Assembly: GCA_024516155.1 (NCBI GenBank)
Contig: JAJJXM010000051.1
Span: 62,001 to 126,000 of the forward strand
Reading direction: 5' to 3'
Source: Pyronema omphalodes
Taxonomy: Eukaryota > Ascomycota > Pezizomycetes > Pezizales > Pyronemataceae
Length of the DNA: 64,000 bases
The notes beneath the pieces were generated by a model that did no database searches, had not been told where the DNA came from, and was given only the letters and a program-made list of their open reading frames with translations. The number at the start of each line of letters is the position of its first letter. The stretch's first letter is position 1. Positions 31,913-43,032 of the stretch are shown one piece after another. Position numbers and translations under genes: made by a program.

Positions 31913-33779
31913 ATGTCGTCGATATCGGAGAAGGAATACTTTTTTGGTGCGAGAGGCTCGAAATTGGTTGCTAGTGTTGTGTTGGCTTCGTCTTCGGCGT
32001 TTTTGTTGTTGGGTTATGATCAAGGTTTGTTTGGTTTTTTCCTTTGGTGGAGGTTTGGGGAGGACTTTGCTTGACTTCGCTTGTCTTCGATTGTCTTCGA
32101 TTGTTTTCGATTGGCTTTGCTTTGCTTCGCTTCTGAGGCGGATGGATGAGGGGAATTGGAAATGCTAATGTGATGTGGGATAATAGGTGTTCTAGGAGGT
32201 CTATTGGCGAATCGTCATCTTCAGGATGTGCTGGATCATCCGAGTCCTAGTATGACGGGGACTATTGTCGCGATTTATGATATTGGATGTTTAGTTGGTG
32301 CGCTTATCACGGCGGCTTGGGCGGAGAACTATGGGAGGAGGAAATCGGCGATGTGTGGATTGTCGATTATGTTGATTGGAGCGGCTTTGCAGACGAGTTC
32401 GTTGTATGTCACTCCCCCTTTTGTTTTTCTGATGTTTTTATCTTGTCTGTTTTTATGTTACCAGCACACATGAACATGTTTATATGTTTGAATGTCAACT
32501 AACCCGCTCCACCAATAGTTCGAGAGAACAGATGATAGTATCCCGAACCATCACCGGAGTCGGAAATGGAATCAATGCAGCAACTATTCCTATGTGGGTT
32601 TCGGAAATTGTTAAACCTCATAACAGGGGAAGACTTAACTCTTTCTCGGGCTCTATGATTGGTTTTGGAATCTTCTTTTCGTATTGGTTTGATTATGGTT
32701 TGTCGTATGTGAATGGAGACGTTAGCTGGCGTCTTCCAATTGCTTTACAGATGCTGTTTGCTATGGTTACTTTATTTATGGTATGTTAATATTCCCCAGA
32801 ATCCCTATCATTCCCTTCCTTCTTCTCAAGAAAGGAAGATGTGCTAATGTGACGCCCCATGATATAGATTTTCTTCCTCCCCGAATCTCCCCGCTGGCTG
32901 GTAGCCCACGACAACATCGAAGAAGCCTCCCACATCCTCGCCTGCCTGGAATCCTCCACCGCCACCCCTTCCACCCCCTCCGTAATCGCCGCCCTAACCG
33001 ATATCCAAACCGCCATAGCCGCCGAGCATGCCGCTGGCCCCGTGCAATGGAAGGAATTATGGACCGAAGGCGAACTAAAAAACCGCACACGAGTCCTCCT
33101 AGCCTGCGGTATCAACTTCTTCCAACAAATGTCCGGTTGCAATGCCTTAGTCTACTATATTCCCTTCCTTCTTCAGCATTCCGTTGGTTTAGATGCCAAT
33201 ACCTCTTTACTAGTTTCCGGATTAAATGGGCTGGTCTTTTTCTTATTCTCCATCTACCCCCTGTTATTCCTCGACAAATGGGGCCGTCCAAAACCTTTCA
33301 TCGTCGCTTCTTTGGTCCAGAGTTTTTCTATGATTATGGTTGCTATTTTACTTTCTATCGGTACCACGGCAACAAATAAGGCTTCGGTGGTATTCTTTTT
33401 TACCTACATAGCGATATTTGGAACTTGTTACTTGGGAACACCATGGTCTTATGGGCCTGAGTTATTACCGCTTCGGTTACGGTCTAGAGGATCGGCTATA
33501 GCTACAGCAGTTAATTGGACTTGTAATTTCATTATCGTCGAAATTACTCCACCTGCTATCACTAATATTGGTTGGAAAACTTATATCATCTTTGGGGTTT
33601 TGAACTTTTGTTGGGCCCCATTGTTGTATCTTTATTACCCCGATACCGCGAGAAAGAGTTTGGAGGAGATTGATAATTTGTTTAGGGAGGAGAAAATTGA
33701 TTTTGAGGCGGTGGAAAGAGCGGCGATTGGAGGTGGGGAAAAGAAGGTTGAGGAGGGGAGCTCGGAACATTTACCGTAG
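31913..33779 (+). CDS. MFS sugar-porter family transporter
   Basis: Exons 31913-32024, 32187-32403, 32519-32780 and 32868-33779 give 500 residues. Sugar-porter signatures are present: first helix AFLLLGYDQGVLGGLL, loop 2-3 ENYGRRKSA, RTITGVGNGINAATIPMWVS, PESPRWL before the central loop, QQMSGCNALVYYIPF (QxxxGxN in helix 7), LDKWGRPKPF, and PWSYGPELLPLRLRSRG. It has twelve predicted membrane helices with short cytosolic ends. It should be a proton symporter or facilitator for hexose or a related polyol in the plasma membrane; substrate cannot be named. All four exons keep phase, and the second junction makes SSFSREQM. It lies close to the MULE element, whose right target duplication ends 117 nt before this start codon. 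Confidence 0.9.
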
Positions 33780-34395
33780 TTGGGGAACTTGTGCAAGAGG
33801 AAGGGGGGGTTTATGATGATGATGTATGATAGTTATGTTTTGAGTTCTTTTTTGTTATGGGAACTTTATTATGATTGGTATGATTACATGGTATCGTTGC
33901 AGTGATGTTGTGATGCTCTGCTGGTATTACGGTTCGGACCCCGACGGTTTTATGACTGGTCACAGGTTATCAACCAGCCTAATATTGGCGTCATTGCCCT
34001 CTCATTCGGCGCTCAGCCTGGCCACGCTATGGATAATACCTTTTGATCGCTATATGTAGTTTGAATATGTCTTGAATATTCATAGGCCATATGCATTACC
34101 CACAGTAGGGATTCGACCACTAGCAATCGCTCTCATTCTCTACAACCATATCTAATATTCCCTGCATTTTGTGATTCCGCGCCGTCTGTGTACTATTGAA
34201 CATTTGACATTTTTATTGCCCGACCCGTCTTACTTGAATACCAAATCTAATGATGTAATGTTTGATTTGCTCCCTCGATTGAGTATAGGGTATTCCAACG
34301 CTTTATTTTGCTTTTAAAGGTCTCAAAGAAAATCAAATCTATCGTACATATCTATCCGCCCACCACTAGTATCTCGAAAGCCACAATATCGAAAT
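33780..34395. other. Convergent region, nothing recognised
   Basis: An AT-rich 3' region between the sugar porter and MSW1. A GATTCGACC-like string near 34113 recalls a tRNA T-arm, but no acceptor stem or anticodon arm folds around it. Confidence 0.4.
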
Positions 34396-35575
34396 CTAAA
34401 TCAATCCCATAGCCTTCTTAACCCGCAGCATAGTTTCTTCCGCACTCTCATTTGCCTTCTTAGCTCCCTCCTCCGCAATTGCATTGAGATATTCATCACC
34501 CTCATTCATGATCCTCTCATATTCCTTCCTAAATGGTGCCAACTTTTCAATCACACATTCACTCACCCTAGTCTTGAGCTGGCTCATATTACACCCCTCA
34601 AACTCCTTTGCCACGGCTTCAAAATCATCCCTTCTTTGCATATGGGAATAGATTTGGATCAAATTCGAAACTCCGGGTCTCTCTTTCAAGTCGTAGGTAA
34701 CAGTTCCCAAACTATCCGTTACTGCCTTTTTGAACTTATTCTGGATCTCCTCGGGGGTGTCGGTGAGTAAAATTCTAGATCCGGCGTCTGGATCCGATTT
34801 TGACATTTTGACGGAGGGGTTACGGATAGACATAACTCTTTTCGCAGGTGCTATAAATATAATTAGCCATAATTCTCTTTCCCTCTTATTATCATTCCCT
34901 CGAAAAATTAAAGGACCTACATAACACCGTTTTAGGCAGCGGGAAAACATCCTCATAAAGCGCCGCAAATCCCGACGCAATATCCCTCGTAAACTCCAAA
35001 TGCTGACTCTGATCCTCACCCACAGGTACCTCCGTAGCTCTATGTACCAAAATATCCGCAGCCTGTAACACAGGGTAGGAAAACAATCCCAACTTCAAAG
35101 TTTTCCCAACCTTATTCCCCAATGCATTTTCCGTTTCTCCAACCCCAATCTTGGACTTCCATTGTGTCATCCTACTGAGATAACCCATGGAAGCACCACA
35201 AGACAAAATCCACATCAACTCAGCATGTTGCCGACAAGAGCTTTGTTCAAAGATAATACTCTTCTTCGGATCAAGTCCAATTGCTAAAAGCGACGCAAGA
35301 CATTCTCGTTTATACCGACGGAGCTGTTCAGGGTCTTGACGAATAGTAATGGCATGGAGATCAACAATGGAAAATATCAGTTTGTCTGTTGGACCGGCTT
35401 CGGATTGTAGGGTCTCCCAGTTGCGCAGTGCTCCGAGGTAGTTGCCGAGGTGAGGAACTCCCGTGGGTTGGATTCCGGAGAATACGACGCGCGGGGATAT
35501 GGGCTTTGATGTGGCTGCTGCGACTTCGGCGGCCTTGCGGCAGGTCGTGCTGAAGGAACGTGTGAGGGACGTCAT
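34396..35575 (-). CDS. MSW1: Mitochondrial tryptophanyl-tRNA synthetase
   Basis: Minus-strand exons 34921-35575 and 34396-34850 (phase 1; the junction codon TCA gives LSPAKRVMS) encode 369 residues. The first 25 residues are Arg/Ser/Thr/Ala-rich without acids (TSLTRSFSTTCRKAAEVAAA), a mitochondrial targeting sequence. Class I synthetase features follow: the HIGH-equivalent PTGVPHLGNYLGAL, VDLHAITIRQDP, the tryptophan-site region HAELMWILSCGASMGYLSRM, VGEDQSQHLEFTRD, and the KMSKS loop VKMSKSDPDAGSRI. The enzyme charges mitochondrial tRNA-Trp, using ATP, for organellar translation. Length and motif spacing match the bacterial-type TrpRS, not the cytosolic eukaryotic form. The 70-nt intron has a GTAGGT donor. 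Confidence 0.93.
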
Positions 35576-36085
35576 TGCGGCGCGTTGCGGGGAGGGACGC
35601 GATGGTGGGGTGGCCCTAGTGGGTTTGTCAGGGATTCGCGAGGTGGGATTAGCCGGTCACGAGATTGGGGGATTGGAGGCATTGTTCCGGCAGAAAATAA
35701 ACGGTTGAAGAAAGAGAAGGAGAAATATATGTTTCGAAATAAAATTATTTTGGGGATGTTGAGGTGGGTTTCATTGGTGGTGTATGTACTCTGGGTACGG
35801 GGGTGATCGCTGATGATGGTGCCCGGTCGAAAAATACCGTAACTGAACGACGTAAATCACCACTCCCGGGCTACAAATTAACGTCATAAAATTCTACAAT
35901 ACGCTTAGTAATACCAATAAACTAAATGAACCTTAAAATCATTCCCGTATAATCAAGCACAATAAACGAAATAGTATCTACGTAAGTATGCTAACCCGCG
36001 ATGCGTCTACAAAACAGTAACCTTCTCTCGCAAAATCCCCGGCCGTTACTCCACTAGTAGGAAAAATATTAGAAAAATACTAAAA
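35576..36085. other. Gap between MSW1 start and the next minus-strand gene
   Basis: This contains the MSW1 promoter on the left and the trailer of the 36086-37318 gene on the right. No gene or repeat is recognised. Confidence 0.4.
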
Positions 36086-37318
36086 TTAACTGGCTGAAGA
36101 TGGAAAGTAATAAAGAGATAGCCTTCCCTTCCTATCCATAGCCACCTCATGTTTGATTAAAGCACTCTGTATAAACTGCTGATACTCCTTTGCCGATGAT
36201 AAAGAAACTGTAGCGCCATTTGATACAGTTTTGTATGAGAAAGAACCGTTTGGGTCATAGCCCTCTATGCTCTGGATCAAGCTCCGCATACAAGTATTCC
36301 ATTTCTCCCAGCCAAGCCCAAATCCATCCATGATCTTTCCTTCCTTAGGTGGGCCACACCCCGGAATGCGTATTGCGAATGCATATATGTATTCCTCATC
36401 CACATCATCTTCATGAACCTGATGCCCATTATTGACATCAATATACACAGTGCTGGTGTTTACTGGCATAGATGGTGTCATAAACATATTCGTTGTATCC
36501 TGAAATGAATTGACATCCATTTGCACCAATGGCGGTGAAGACTGTGCCGGTTCGAAATGATGTGCCAAATTATTCGGCGGAGACATTGAGCTTTCAGCCA
36601 GTCGAGGGAAAGTAGTCCTAGTTTCCTGTCCCGGTGATGCAGCAGTAGCAGCCGCTGCCTTTCCCCAGGGACTATTAGCAACCGATCTAACTCTCGCTTC
36701 CGAGATTCGATGTCCAGTTCTTGCGAACTTCCTGGAAAGCTGAGCCACAGCATTAGGGTCCGCAAGAACTCTCGTCGGTGCAGAAGCTGGTGCCTCTGAC
36801 GCTTTCCTCTTCCTCTGTGTCTTTGTCGCTGGTTGTGATTCCTCCACAAAAACTGGTAATTCAATCTCCAACGGTAAGCTCTCCAATGCATCCTTCTCTG
36901 CTTGTCTTCCCCTCAGAATCGGTTCTCCTCTAGCTCTTTTCTCCTCATTTATCCTCCTTTTCTTATTCTCCCTTCCTCTTTGTATCACATCCGTCAAAAT
37001 ATACCCTGAAATCCCCTGTTCTCTCCACCCATGTTCCGCCATTCCCTGATTCACAGCTTCCACCATCTCCTCCCATTTATCAGTGGCCTTGTATTGACTC
37101 GGAGTAAGAGGATAATCCGGATGTATCCCTGCCAGCTGCCTGACTTTTTCGCGAAATTCGCGAACTAGAACATTTTGTTCCTTTAATGGCATTTCGGCGG
37201 ATATTCCCATGGCACGACGTAATAAGGCACCATTGGGGTCGTTGGCCCAGTCTTGCTTAGGAGCACCTGAGGGCCCTGGTTCTGCAAGACCAGAAGGAGC
37301 GGTAGGGTTACGGTTCAT
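36086..37318 (-). CDS. Unknown fungal protein, possibly nuclear
   Basis: A single exon of 410 residues, family not recognised. The N-terminal 120 residues form a charged, probably helical block (NVLVREFREKVRQLAGIHPD, TDKWEEMVEAVNQGMAEHGW). A lysine/arginine-rich segment follows (GRENKKRRINEEKRARGEP and later TQRKRKASEA), resembling nuclear localisation signals. A low-complexity Pro/Ser/Ala linker comes next. The C-terminal 100 residues look folded again: EYIYAFAIRIPGCGPPKEG, GLGWEKWNTCMRSLIQSIEG, SYKTVSNGATVSLSSAKEY. This layout of two ordered ends around a disordered nuclear-type linker suggests a chromatin- or transcription-associated adaptor, but that is inference. No membrane segment or signal peptide. 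Confidence 0.65.
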   Translation of the reverse strand: MNRNPTAPSGLAEPGPSGAPKQDWANDPNGALLRRAMGISAEMPLKEQNVLVREFREKVRQLAGIHPDYPLTPSQYKATDKWEEMVEAVNQGMAEHGWREQGISGYILTDVIQRGRENKKRRINEEKRARGEPILRGRQAEKDALESLPLEIELPVFVEESQPATKTQRKRKASEAPASAPTRVLADPNAVAQLSRKFARTGHRISEARVRSVANSPWGKAAAATAASPGQETRTTFPRLAESSMSPPNNLAHHFEPAQSSPPLVQMDVNSFQDTTNMFMTPSMPVNTSTVYIDVNNGHQVHEDDVDEEYIYAFAIRIPGCGPPKEGKIMDGFGLGWEKWNTCMRSLIQSIEGYDPNGSFSYKTVSNGATVSLSSAKEYQQFIQSALIKHEVAMDRKGRLSLYYFPSSAS

Positions 37319-38307
37319 CTTGTTGATGATTTCGACAGTATTTAACGTTTAGGGTAGGGATCGGGTGGCGCTCTTAGAACGTGAGGAATCGCGCGTGTTG
37401 CGCGTTCGCGGGTTGACGTGAATTGCTGAGGTTGTGAGGTGTCACGTAATGAGCGCTACGGTGTGATGACACGCTGGGATAAAACGGGTGCCAAGACTTT
37501 GCTTCAAAATATGCATCTTGAAGGTTCGGGATTGACAACTTGAAACGGTCTCTTATGGATCATTCATAGACTTGATTTAACCTCAAGGGACAAAAGTGAA
37601 CTACTGTCAAAATTCAGCTTACAGACATTCAGAAATTCTACAGACACAAGCAAATTGTAACCCAAAACAAGTTCTGTCGATCAGCTTATGCAGTGGTAGC
37701 CATGGCATGCATAACCGTTTCTGACGTCTTACGGGTTTCCTACTCTTACCTCAAGTCCTCATTCCCTACCGAAGATAACCGTATATTTTCCCTTTTCCTA
37801 TCAATAACAACTCCTCTTGTCCGGGTGCCCAGTAATTCTTCCATCACTTCGGCATTGAAATTCCACCGAACAACCGCCTAATGTTCGGCAAATGTGGCTG
37901 TTTATCACACTGTGGCTGGAGACTAGAATGAGAATTTCGTCGGTCCCGGATAGAAGTCCGGTAGCGATGCTGTAACGCCGTTGGTTCCCTGGGTTCGGAA
38001 CTGTCTTAATTCGGATAGGTGATTATGGTCCATACGAACTTAGGAAAAGCAAATGCAGCCCTCCCGCTGTTAATTTATCCGAACTTACAAGATCGCCCGC
38101 CTACCCCGCATCCGTTATCTAATTATATATTGCGGAGAGATGAGCTGGGAAAATGTTAAATCAACCTCGATATTTTGAAGCTCCCGGGATATTTCTTCAA
38201 TTATCTTCAGGAACTACCTTTTATACTAATTATCTCTGTCAACATCTCTAAAAAATTGCGAAAGCTTCGAACTGCGAACTGCGAGAAAAACATCCCTAGA
38301 AATCACC
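37319..38307. promoter_or_regulatory. Divergent upstream region of the unknown gene and the amidohydrolase
   Basis: About 1 kb without a supported gene. A short frame at 37693-37881 has no conserved feature. Immediately before the ATG at 38308 is a pyrimidine-poor leader ending GAAATCACC. Confidence 0.4.
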
Positions 38308-39409
38308 ATGACAAAATTTATCGACTCCCACATCCATCTCTACAGCCAAAGCGACAATGAATCCCTAGCCTGGATGACACCCAGCAATCCTCTGGCCGGT
38401 ACCTTTGACCCAGCCCGTTATTCCTCCTGTAGCTCCTCCTCCAATCTCACCGGTTACATCTTCGTCGAAACCGATCGCTCTTATCCTTCTCCAATTTCTG
38501 CAACTGCAGATGGTCTCAAAAATCCCTTGAATGAAATATCTATGGCATTAGAGATTTTCACTTCTTCAAATTCCAAGTTACTAGGGATGGTGCCATTCGC
38601 CCCCCTTCCTCTTGGATCAGCGGGTATGCAGTCTTGGTGGGACCTAGCCCTAAAACTAGGTGATAGCCCGGCAAAGGTGGAGAAGATGATCAGAGGTGTA
38701 AGGTATCTGGTACAAGATAAGCCACGCGGAACTTTATCATGTCCTGGCTTTGTGGAAGGGATTACGTGGACGCTTGGTAAAGGGATGGTTTTTGAGCTTG
38801 GAGTGGATACCAGGAGTACAGGGCTTTGGCAGCTAGAAGAGGCAGTGCAGGTTATGAGGGATGTTCTGGATGGGGGTAAAGAAAATGGAGAACAAAAGGG
38901 TTGGGTGGTAATTGGTATGTTTTTCTAACTTGGTTTGAGTGTGGGATTTTGCTAGTGCTAATTGGATATCAGATCATATGGCTAAACCTGATCTCCATGC
39001 CTCGAATTTTCACTCTGACCGCAAGACTGCGGAGTGGTTAGAAAAGCTTAAAATTCTTGCACGTTACCCGAATGTAGCAGTAAAGTTTTCTGGTTTGTTT
39101 TCAGAGCTGGATTATGAGTTCTGTAAAGGGGGAGATGTGGATCTTATCGCGAAGAAGATCCTGCCTTGGGTGGAGAGTATTGTGTTTGTCTTTGGTGCAG
39201 AGAGGGTTATTTGGGGATCTGATTGGCCGGTTTGTAATATTGGGTATGGAAACATGGTGGGGCAGGACAAGGCAGATGGAGCTTGGAGGGCGTGGAGACA
39301 GGTGTCGGAAAAGGTCCTCGAGGAGCTCGTCAAGAAGGGGAGTATGACAGAGCAAGAGAAACAGGGGGTGTTGGGAGAGGTGGCAGCAAGAGTTTACAGG
39401 CTGGATTAG
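38308..39409 (+). CDS. Amidohydrolase-2 family metal hydrolase (lactonase/decarboxylase-like)
   Basis: Exons 38308-38914 and 38973-39409 (phase 1) give 347 residues. The amidohydrolase TIM-barrel begins with the metal-binding HxH motif in FIDSHIHLYSQ. GYIFVETDRSY, GMVPFAPLPLGSAGMQSWW, IRGVRYLVQ and WVVIDHMAKPDL follow; the last is made only if the acceptor ATATCAG at 38966-38972 is used, not the nearer GCTAG, which breaks frame. The terminal active-site Asp lies in VIWGSDWPVCNIG. Relatives hydrolyse sugar lactones such as L-rhamnono- or L-fucono-lactone, or decarboxylate aromatic acids. The substrate cannot be chosen from sequence. It is probably cytosolic. Confidence 0.85.
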
Positions 39410-39614
39410 ATTAATAGATAATTTCTGGGGCTGATTGACAGCAAATTAAATAACTGGTCAAAAAACTAAAAACGAGTGATGAAATGTGTCTAAACCTCAA
39501 AAATCTCTACGTGCATCGCCAAAAAGCATCCATGGCTGCTACATATATACTGATGCATTACCCCCCTCCCCATATTAGGTATTATTTTAAAGTCCGCTAT
39601 TAAAAGGGTATTTC

Positions 39615-40292
39615 TTAGAAGGGCATCTTCGCTCCCTTAAAAACCGATCCTACAGTCTTTCCGATCAAGTAACCACCATACGCTCCAACCAAGATAGTAA
39701 CCGGCCACTTCTGCCACTCACGATCCCAATCTATCCCGAATAGTCAGCATAATCTTCCTTTATAAAACCGGCAGAACCTACCCAAGGGAATAGGAATAGC
39801 TCCTGCCCATGCACCAATAGCAGTTCCCATGGCACCCAAGAATGCCTCATCAATAGGAGCCTGGCACGCCAACACCTCTCTCCAACGCTCTCCATCAACA
39901 CCCAATTGAAATACTAGCGGTAGCACCGCCAACATTGACATATGAGCCGCGGTAAGTGCCGTATCGGGAAGATGCGACGTAATTGGTGCTCCAAAAAGAA
40001 CGAGTAATGAAAATAATACGAATGTACCAGCAGTAGCGGCGCAGAATACGCTGACGAATAATGGTGTGAAGGAGGAGCTGATGCTTGGTGCTTGGGTCTT
40101 CTTCTTCGTTTTCTTAATAGAAGTTAATTGCGAGGTGATGAGGTAGGCGGATTGTGCGAGTGTCAGAAGCGGGAGTGTGTTGATCAGAGTTGAGGCGGGG
40201 GCCTCTATTAAAGATGGGAGGTAGAAGGCCAATACTGAAGCCAGGCCGGCGGTATGTAAATGTGTCGACATAGTGTTGACTGCGGATGGCAT
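39615..40292 (-). CDS. GPI11: GPI anchor biosynthesis protein Gpi11 (PIG-F)
   Basis: Minus-strand exons 39782-40292 and 39615-39730 (phase 1) encode 208 residues. The hydrophobic protein has about six membrane segments ([57 protein letters not shown]). The second exon supplies the diagnostic PIG-F tail: [20 protein letters not shown], then GYLIGKTVG. Without it the frame would run to a stop in the intron. Gpi11/PIG-F is an ER membrane subunit of the ethanolamine-phosphate transferases that add phosphoethanolamine to the second and third mannoses of GPI anchors. A second in-frame ATG at 40271 is a possible start. A lysine-rich cytosolic loop (KKTKKKTQ) lies between helices 2 and 3. Confidence 0.9.
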
Positions 40293-40682
40293 GATGGCGG
40301 ACTTGTCGCGATCTTTCAGGTTGGTGATGGAAAGTTGTATTCGTGTTCACGTCGCGTCAAGTGAGGCGACGGATATGCGGCAGGGGTGCTCCACCTATAA
40401 AACGGACACTAGTTTCAGAGAGAGTCACGGTTTTGTCTCCGGTGTACTTTGGGACCTATTTTTTTCTTCTTTCTTTCTTTTCTTATAACGTGAATTTATA
40501 AATTTTCCGACCTCTTGATTTATATTAGGATTGAATTGATTATTCCGGCCGAATGCCCGACGCGACCAATTAGAAGTTGACGGCATACCGGTAGATAAGG
40601 TTGCACAGACAGCCGCGAGGTTAGCGTACACGGCTTTCCGAGCTCTTAAGTGAACTCCAGACAACACTCGACTGTGAGCAAG
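40293..40682. promoter_or_regulatory. Divergent promoter between GPI11 and PCP1
   Basis: About 390 bp between divergent starts, with a T-rich/CTTT tract at 40459-40486. An in-frame ATG at 40650 could extend PCP1 by 11 residues. Confidence 0.4.
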
Positions 40683-41786
40683 ATGTTGCACCTCACCACC
40701 ACGCGGTTACTGACGCGGTCTCTTGCCGTGGCAGCCCGCCGTCCGCTGCTCAGTGCAATCCCCCGCCGAACTCCTGTTTCTTCAACTATTCAGCAACATG
40801 TCCGAAGTCTCCGAAACAGACCAACAGCAAAGGCAACTCAAGCAGCCCCGCCCCCACCACCGGCAACTATCAATGAGACCGCCGATGTGATCCCAGAACC
40901 TACTGAACCCTCCTTCCGCGAGCGAGTATGGATGGCCGGTCAGCTCTCTGATTATACAGAACCTCCGGTGATGTCCTGGGTAAGTTTTGACTGACCAAGT
41001 AAGCTCGAAATGGCTTTATTGACTGAGTAACAGAGCCAGCGTCTCCTCCGTCCCGCTCTCTTCACCCTCTTTGTTGTTGGTGGTTCCATTGCATATGCAT
41101 ACACATACCAGCCCACAAAACAAAGTGAACGCTGGTTCCCCACTGTTCCTATTGCATTTGCAACCGTATCTTCCATCATCGCCATCAACTGCGCCGTTTT
41201 CGTAGCATGGAAGATTCCTCTACCAATTACCTGGAGGGTGTTGAACCGCTACTTTGTTTCCGTCCCGGCAGTTCCCTACTCTGCATCGATGCTCGGAAAT
41301 GCCTTCTCCCACCAAACTCTCATGCATCTTGGTGTCAACATGTTTGTTTTGTATTCTTTGGGAACTACTTTGTGTGAGCAGATTGGAGCAGGATCTTTCC
41401 TAGGACTCTACATGAGTGGTGGTGTTGTCAGTTCGTTTGCTAGCTTGGCATACAATGTTGCTAGACAGAGGTTCAGCGTAATCTCACTCGGTGCCTCTGG
41501 TGCCATCTCCTCGGTTGTTGCTGCATACGCCTACTTGAACCCTGACCACCAGCTTTACATTATTTTCTTGCCGTTTTTGGCATTGAAGGCAGGATTGGTT
41601 GTTAAATTGATGGCTTGTTTGGAAGCGGTTGGAATTGTTAGAGGGTGGAGGAAGCTTGACCATGTTGCTCATTTAAGTGGTCTTGCATGGGGAACTGTTG
41701 GAGCTTGGGCAATCGTTAAGGAGTACGAGCGTAGGCTAGAGATCAAGAGACAGGAGAGGAAGGAGAAGGGATGGAACATTTGGTAA
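40683..41786 (+). CDS. PCP1: Mitochondrial rhomboid protease (Pcp1/PARL)
   Basis: Exons 40683-40979 and 41034-41786 (phase 0, GTAAGT donor) give 349 residues. The first 50 residues are rich in Arg/Leu/Ser/Thr and lack acids, a mitochondrial targeting sequence. One helix (LFTLFVVGGSIAYAYTYQP) precedes a six-helix rhomboid core. Core motifs are AFSHQTLMHLGVNMFVLYSL, the catalytic serine in LGASGAISSVVA (near residue 252) and the catalytic histidine in LDHVAHLSGLAWG (near 309-312). Pcp1 is an inner-membrane serine protease; in yeast it processes cytochrome c peroxidase and the dynamin Mgm1, shaping mitochondria. The 1+6 helix arrangement is that of the mitochondrial subfamily. It ends 255 bp from the convergent NDUFA12 stop. 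Confidence 0.93.
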
Positions 41787-42041
41787 ACACCTAGATACCC
41801 TCGCATTTGTATAATAGTTGGCGCAATTTTGCTTGTAAACACCAAAACCCTCTGTTCAGACCCGTAAAATTTGCATAATACAAATCCAATATTCACAGTC
41901 CAATAAATATCCACTTGTTTGATATCATCTAACACTAAAAATGGAAAACTCCGTTGTGTATATTCAACAAGTGCTCTTCCCCAGAAACATGCAACTCCAG
42001 TCCGCAAAATGAAGAAAGTAACGAGTGTAAACGACCATCCT

Positions 42042-42800
42042 CTAAGCGCGGGTACGGGCAACGGGCTCCCACTGCTCAATCTTGGGCTTGACACTGTGAA
42101 ATAATTAGCAAATATAAATACCCGAACCGAGTGACATTCGTACGTAGAGTAGGGCTTGTAAGCTCCACGGGTCCAGGTCATGTTGGGAACGTGGTCGCGG
42201 GTCTCCCAGGCGCGCTTCTCGTGCATCAAGTGAGGGTCCTGTCCGGGGGGCTTGTCGGTCAAGTGGTGCAACCAGGCGTGCCTGTATAAAAATCAATATC
42301 TGAAGCTCCTAGCTATCGATTCAAAAACATACCAGCCGGGCTCAATGTGTGCGCTATAAAATCATCAGTCCAATATTCCCCAATTATTCCATAGATATTC
42401 CACTCACGCGTCATAGTCCCAGTCCTTGTAGTCAACCCACTTGGTTCTCACTACCATCACGTCAATACCCTCTCCTCCCATATACACGCGCTAGAGTACC
42501 CACAGGGAAGCTCCTCTCTGACGTTCTCGTAGTACTTGTTTCCGTAACGGTCGGTTCCGATCAGAGTACCAGCCTTGGTATCACCTTATTCCGAGTTAAC
42601 TTGGTGCTTCGCATGTACGGGGTTATGGCAGGGCAAACCGATAGCCTGCGGAATGTCAGCACCTTGCTCATGACGCACCAAGCTTTATAGAATCTTCAAA
42701 ATCATTGCGACCATAGCGGGGTACACACAAGCATCTGCCAGAAGTACTTCTTGGGACCGATCCGGAAGAGGTTACGGAGAGTTCGGCCGGGGGTAGACAT
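42042..42800 (-). CDS. NDUFA12: Complex I subunit NDUFA12 (B17.2), seven exons including a 7-nt microexon
   Basis: Minus-strand exons 42729-42800, 42639-42645, 42504-42584, 42408-42450, 42333-42353, 42144-42281 and 42042-42093 sum to 414 nt, 137 residues. All six junctions agree in phase. The product starts MSTPGRTLRNLFRIGPKKYF, then MLAIGDTKAGTLIGTDRYGN, KYYENVREELPLRTKWVDYK, AAHIEPGWHAWLHHLTDKPP, and ends KPYSTVKPKIEQWEPVARTR. This is the order conserved in NDUFA12, an accessory subunit on the matrix arm of NADH:ubiquinone oxidoreductase. The 7-nt exon 2 (GCTATCG) supplies the residues AI-G between ML and DTKAG; it has a CTGAC branch site 10 nt before its CAG acceptor and a GTTTGC donor. 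It is divergent from PGS1. Confidence 0.87.
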
Positions 42801-43032
42801 GGCTCTATAGAATTCGCGGTCGGTTAGCTTTCGCGGTCGGAAATGTCGGCGACTGAAGCGGAGATCGGTAGGATTTCGCGGGTAAGGTACGCACCCGAAT
42901 TTATGAGTTGGTGGTTTAAGGTTGGTAACGAACGCTGTTGCCGTGTAAATGGGGCTCCGGAGAGGTTGAGAGGCATCACGAAACCGCTGCATCAATTACC
43001 CGGCTGATCATCTTCATCGCCGGCCGCCAACC
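42801..43032. promoter_or_regulatory. Bidirectional promoter of NDUFA12 and PGS1
   Basis: Only 232 bp separate the start codons of two genes for inner-membrane functions. It contains GCGGTCGG near 42827 and 42835 and several CGG triplets. No binding-site assignment is made. Confidence 0.5.

Noticed and set aside
34105..34135. T-arm-like string GGGATTCGACCAC as a second tRNA
   Set aside because: No acceptor stem, D arm or anticodon arm can be folded around it.
37693..37881. 62-codon frame in the gap upstream of the amidohydrolase
   Set aside because: No motif, no splice context and length within chance expectation.
38955..38972. Nearer acceptor GCTAG at 38951-38955 for the amidohydrolase intron
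   Set aside because: It shifts the frame. The acceptor ending at 38972 gives the conserved VIDHMAKPDL.
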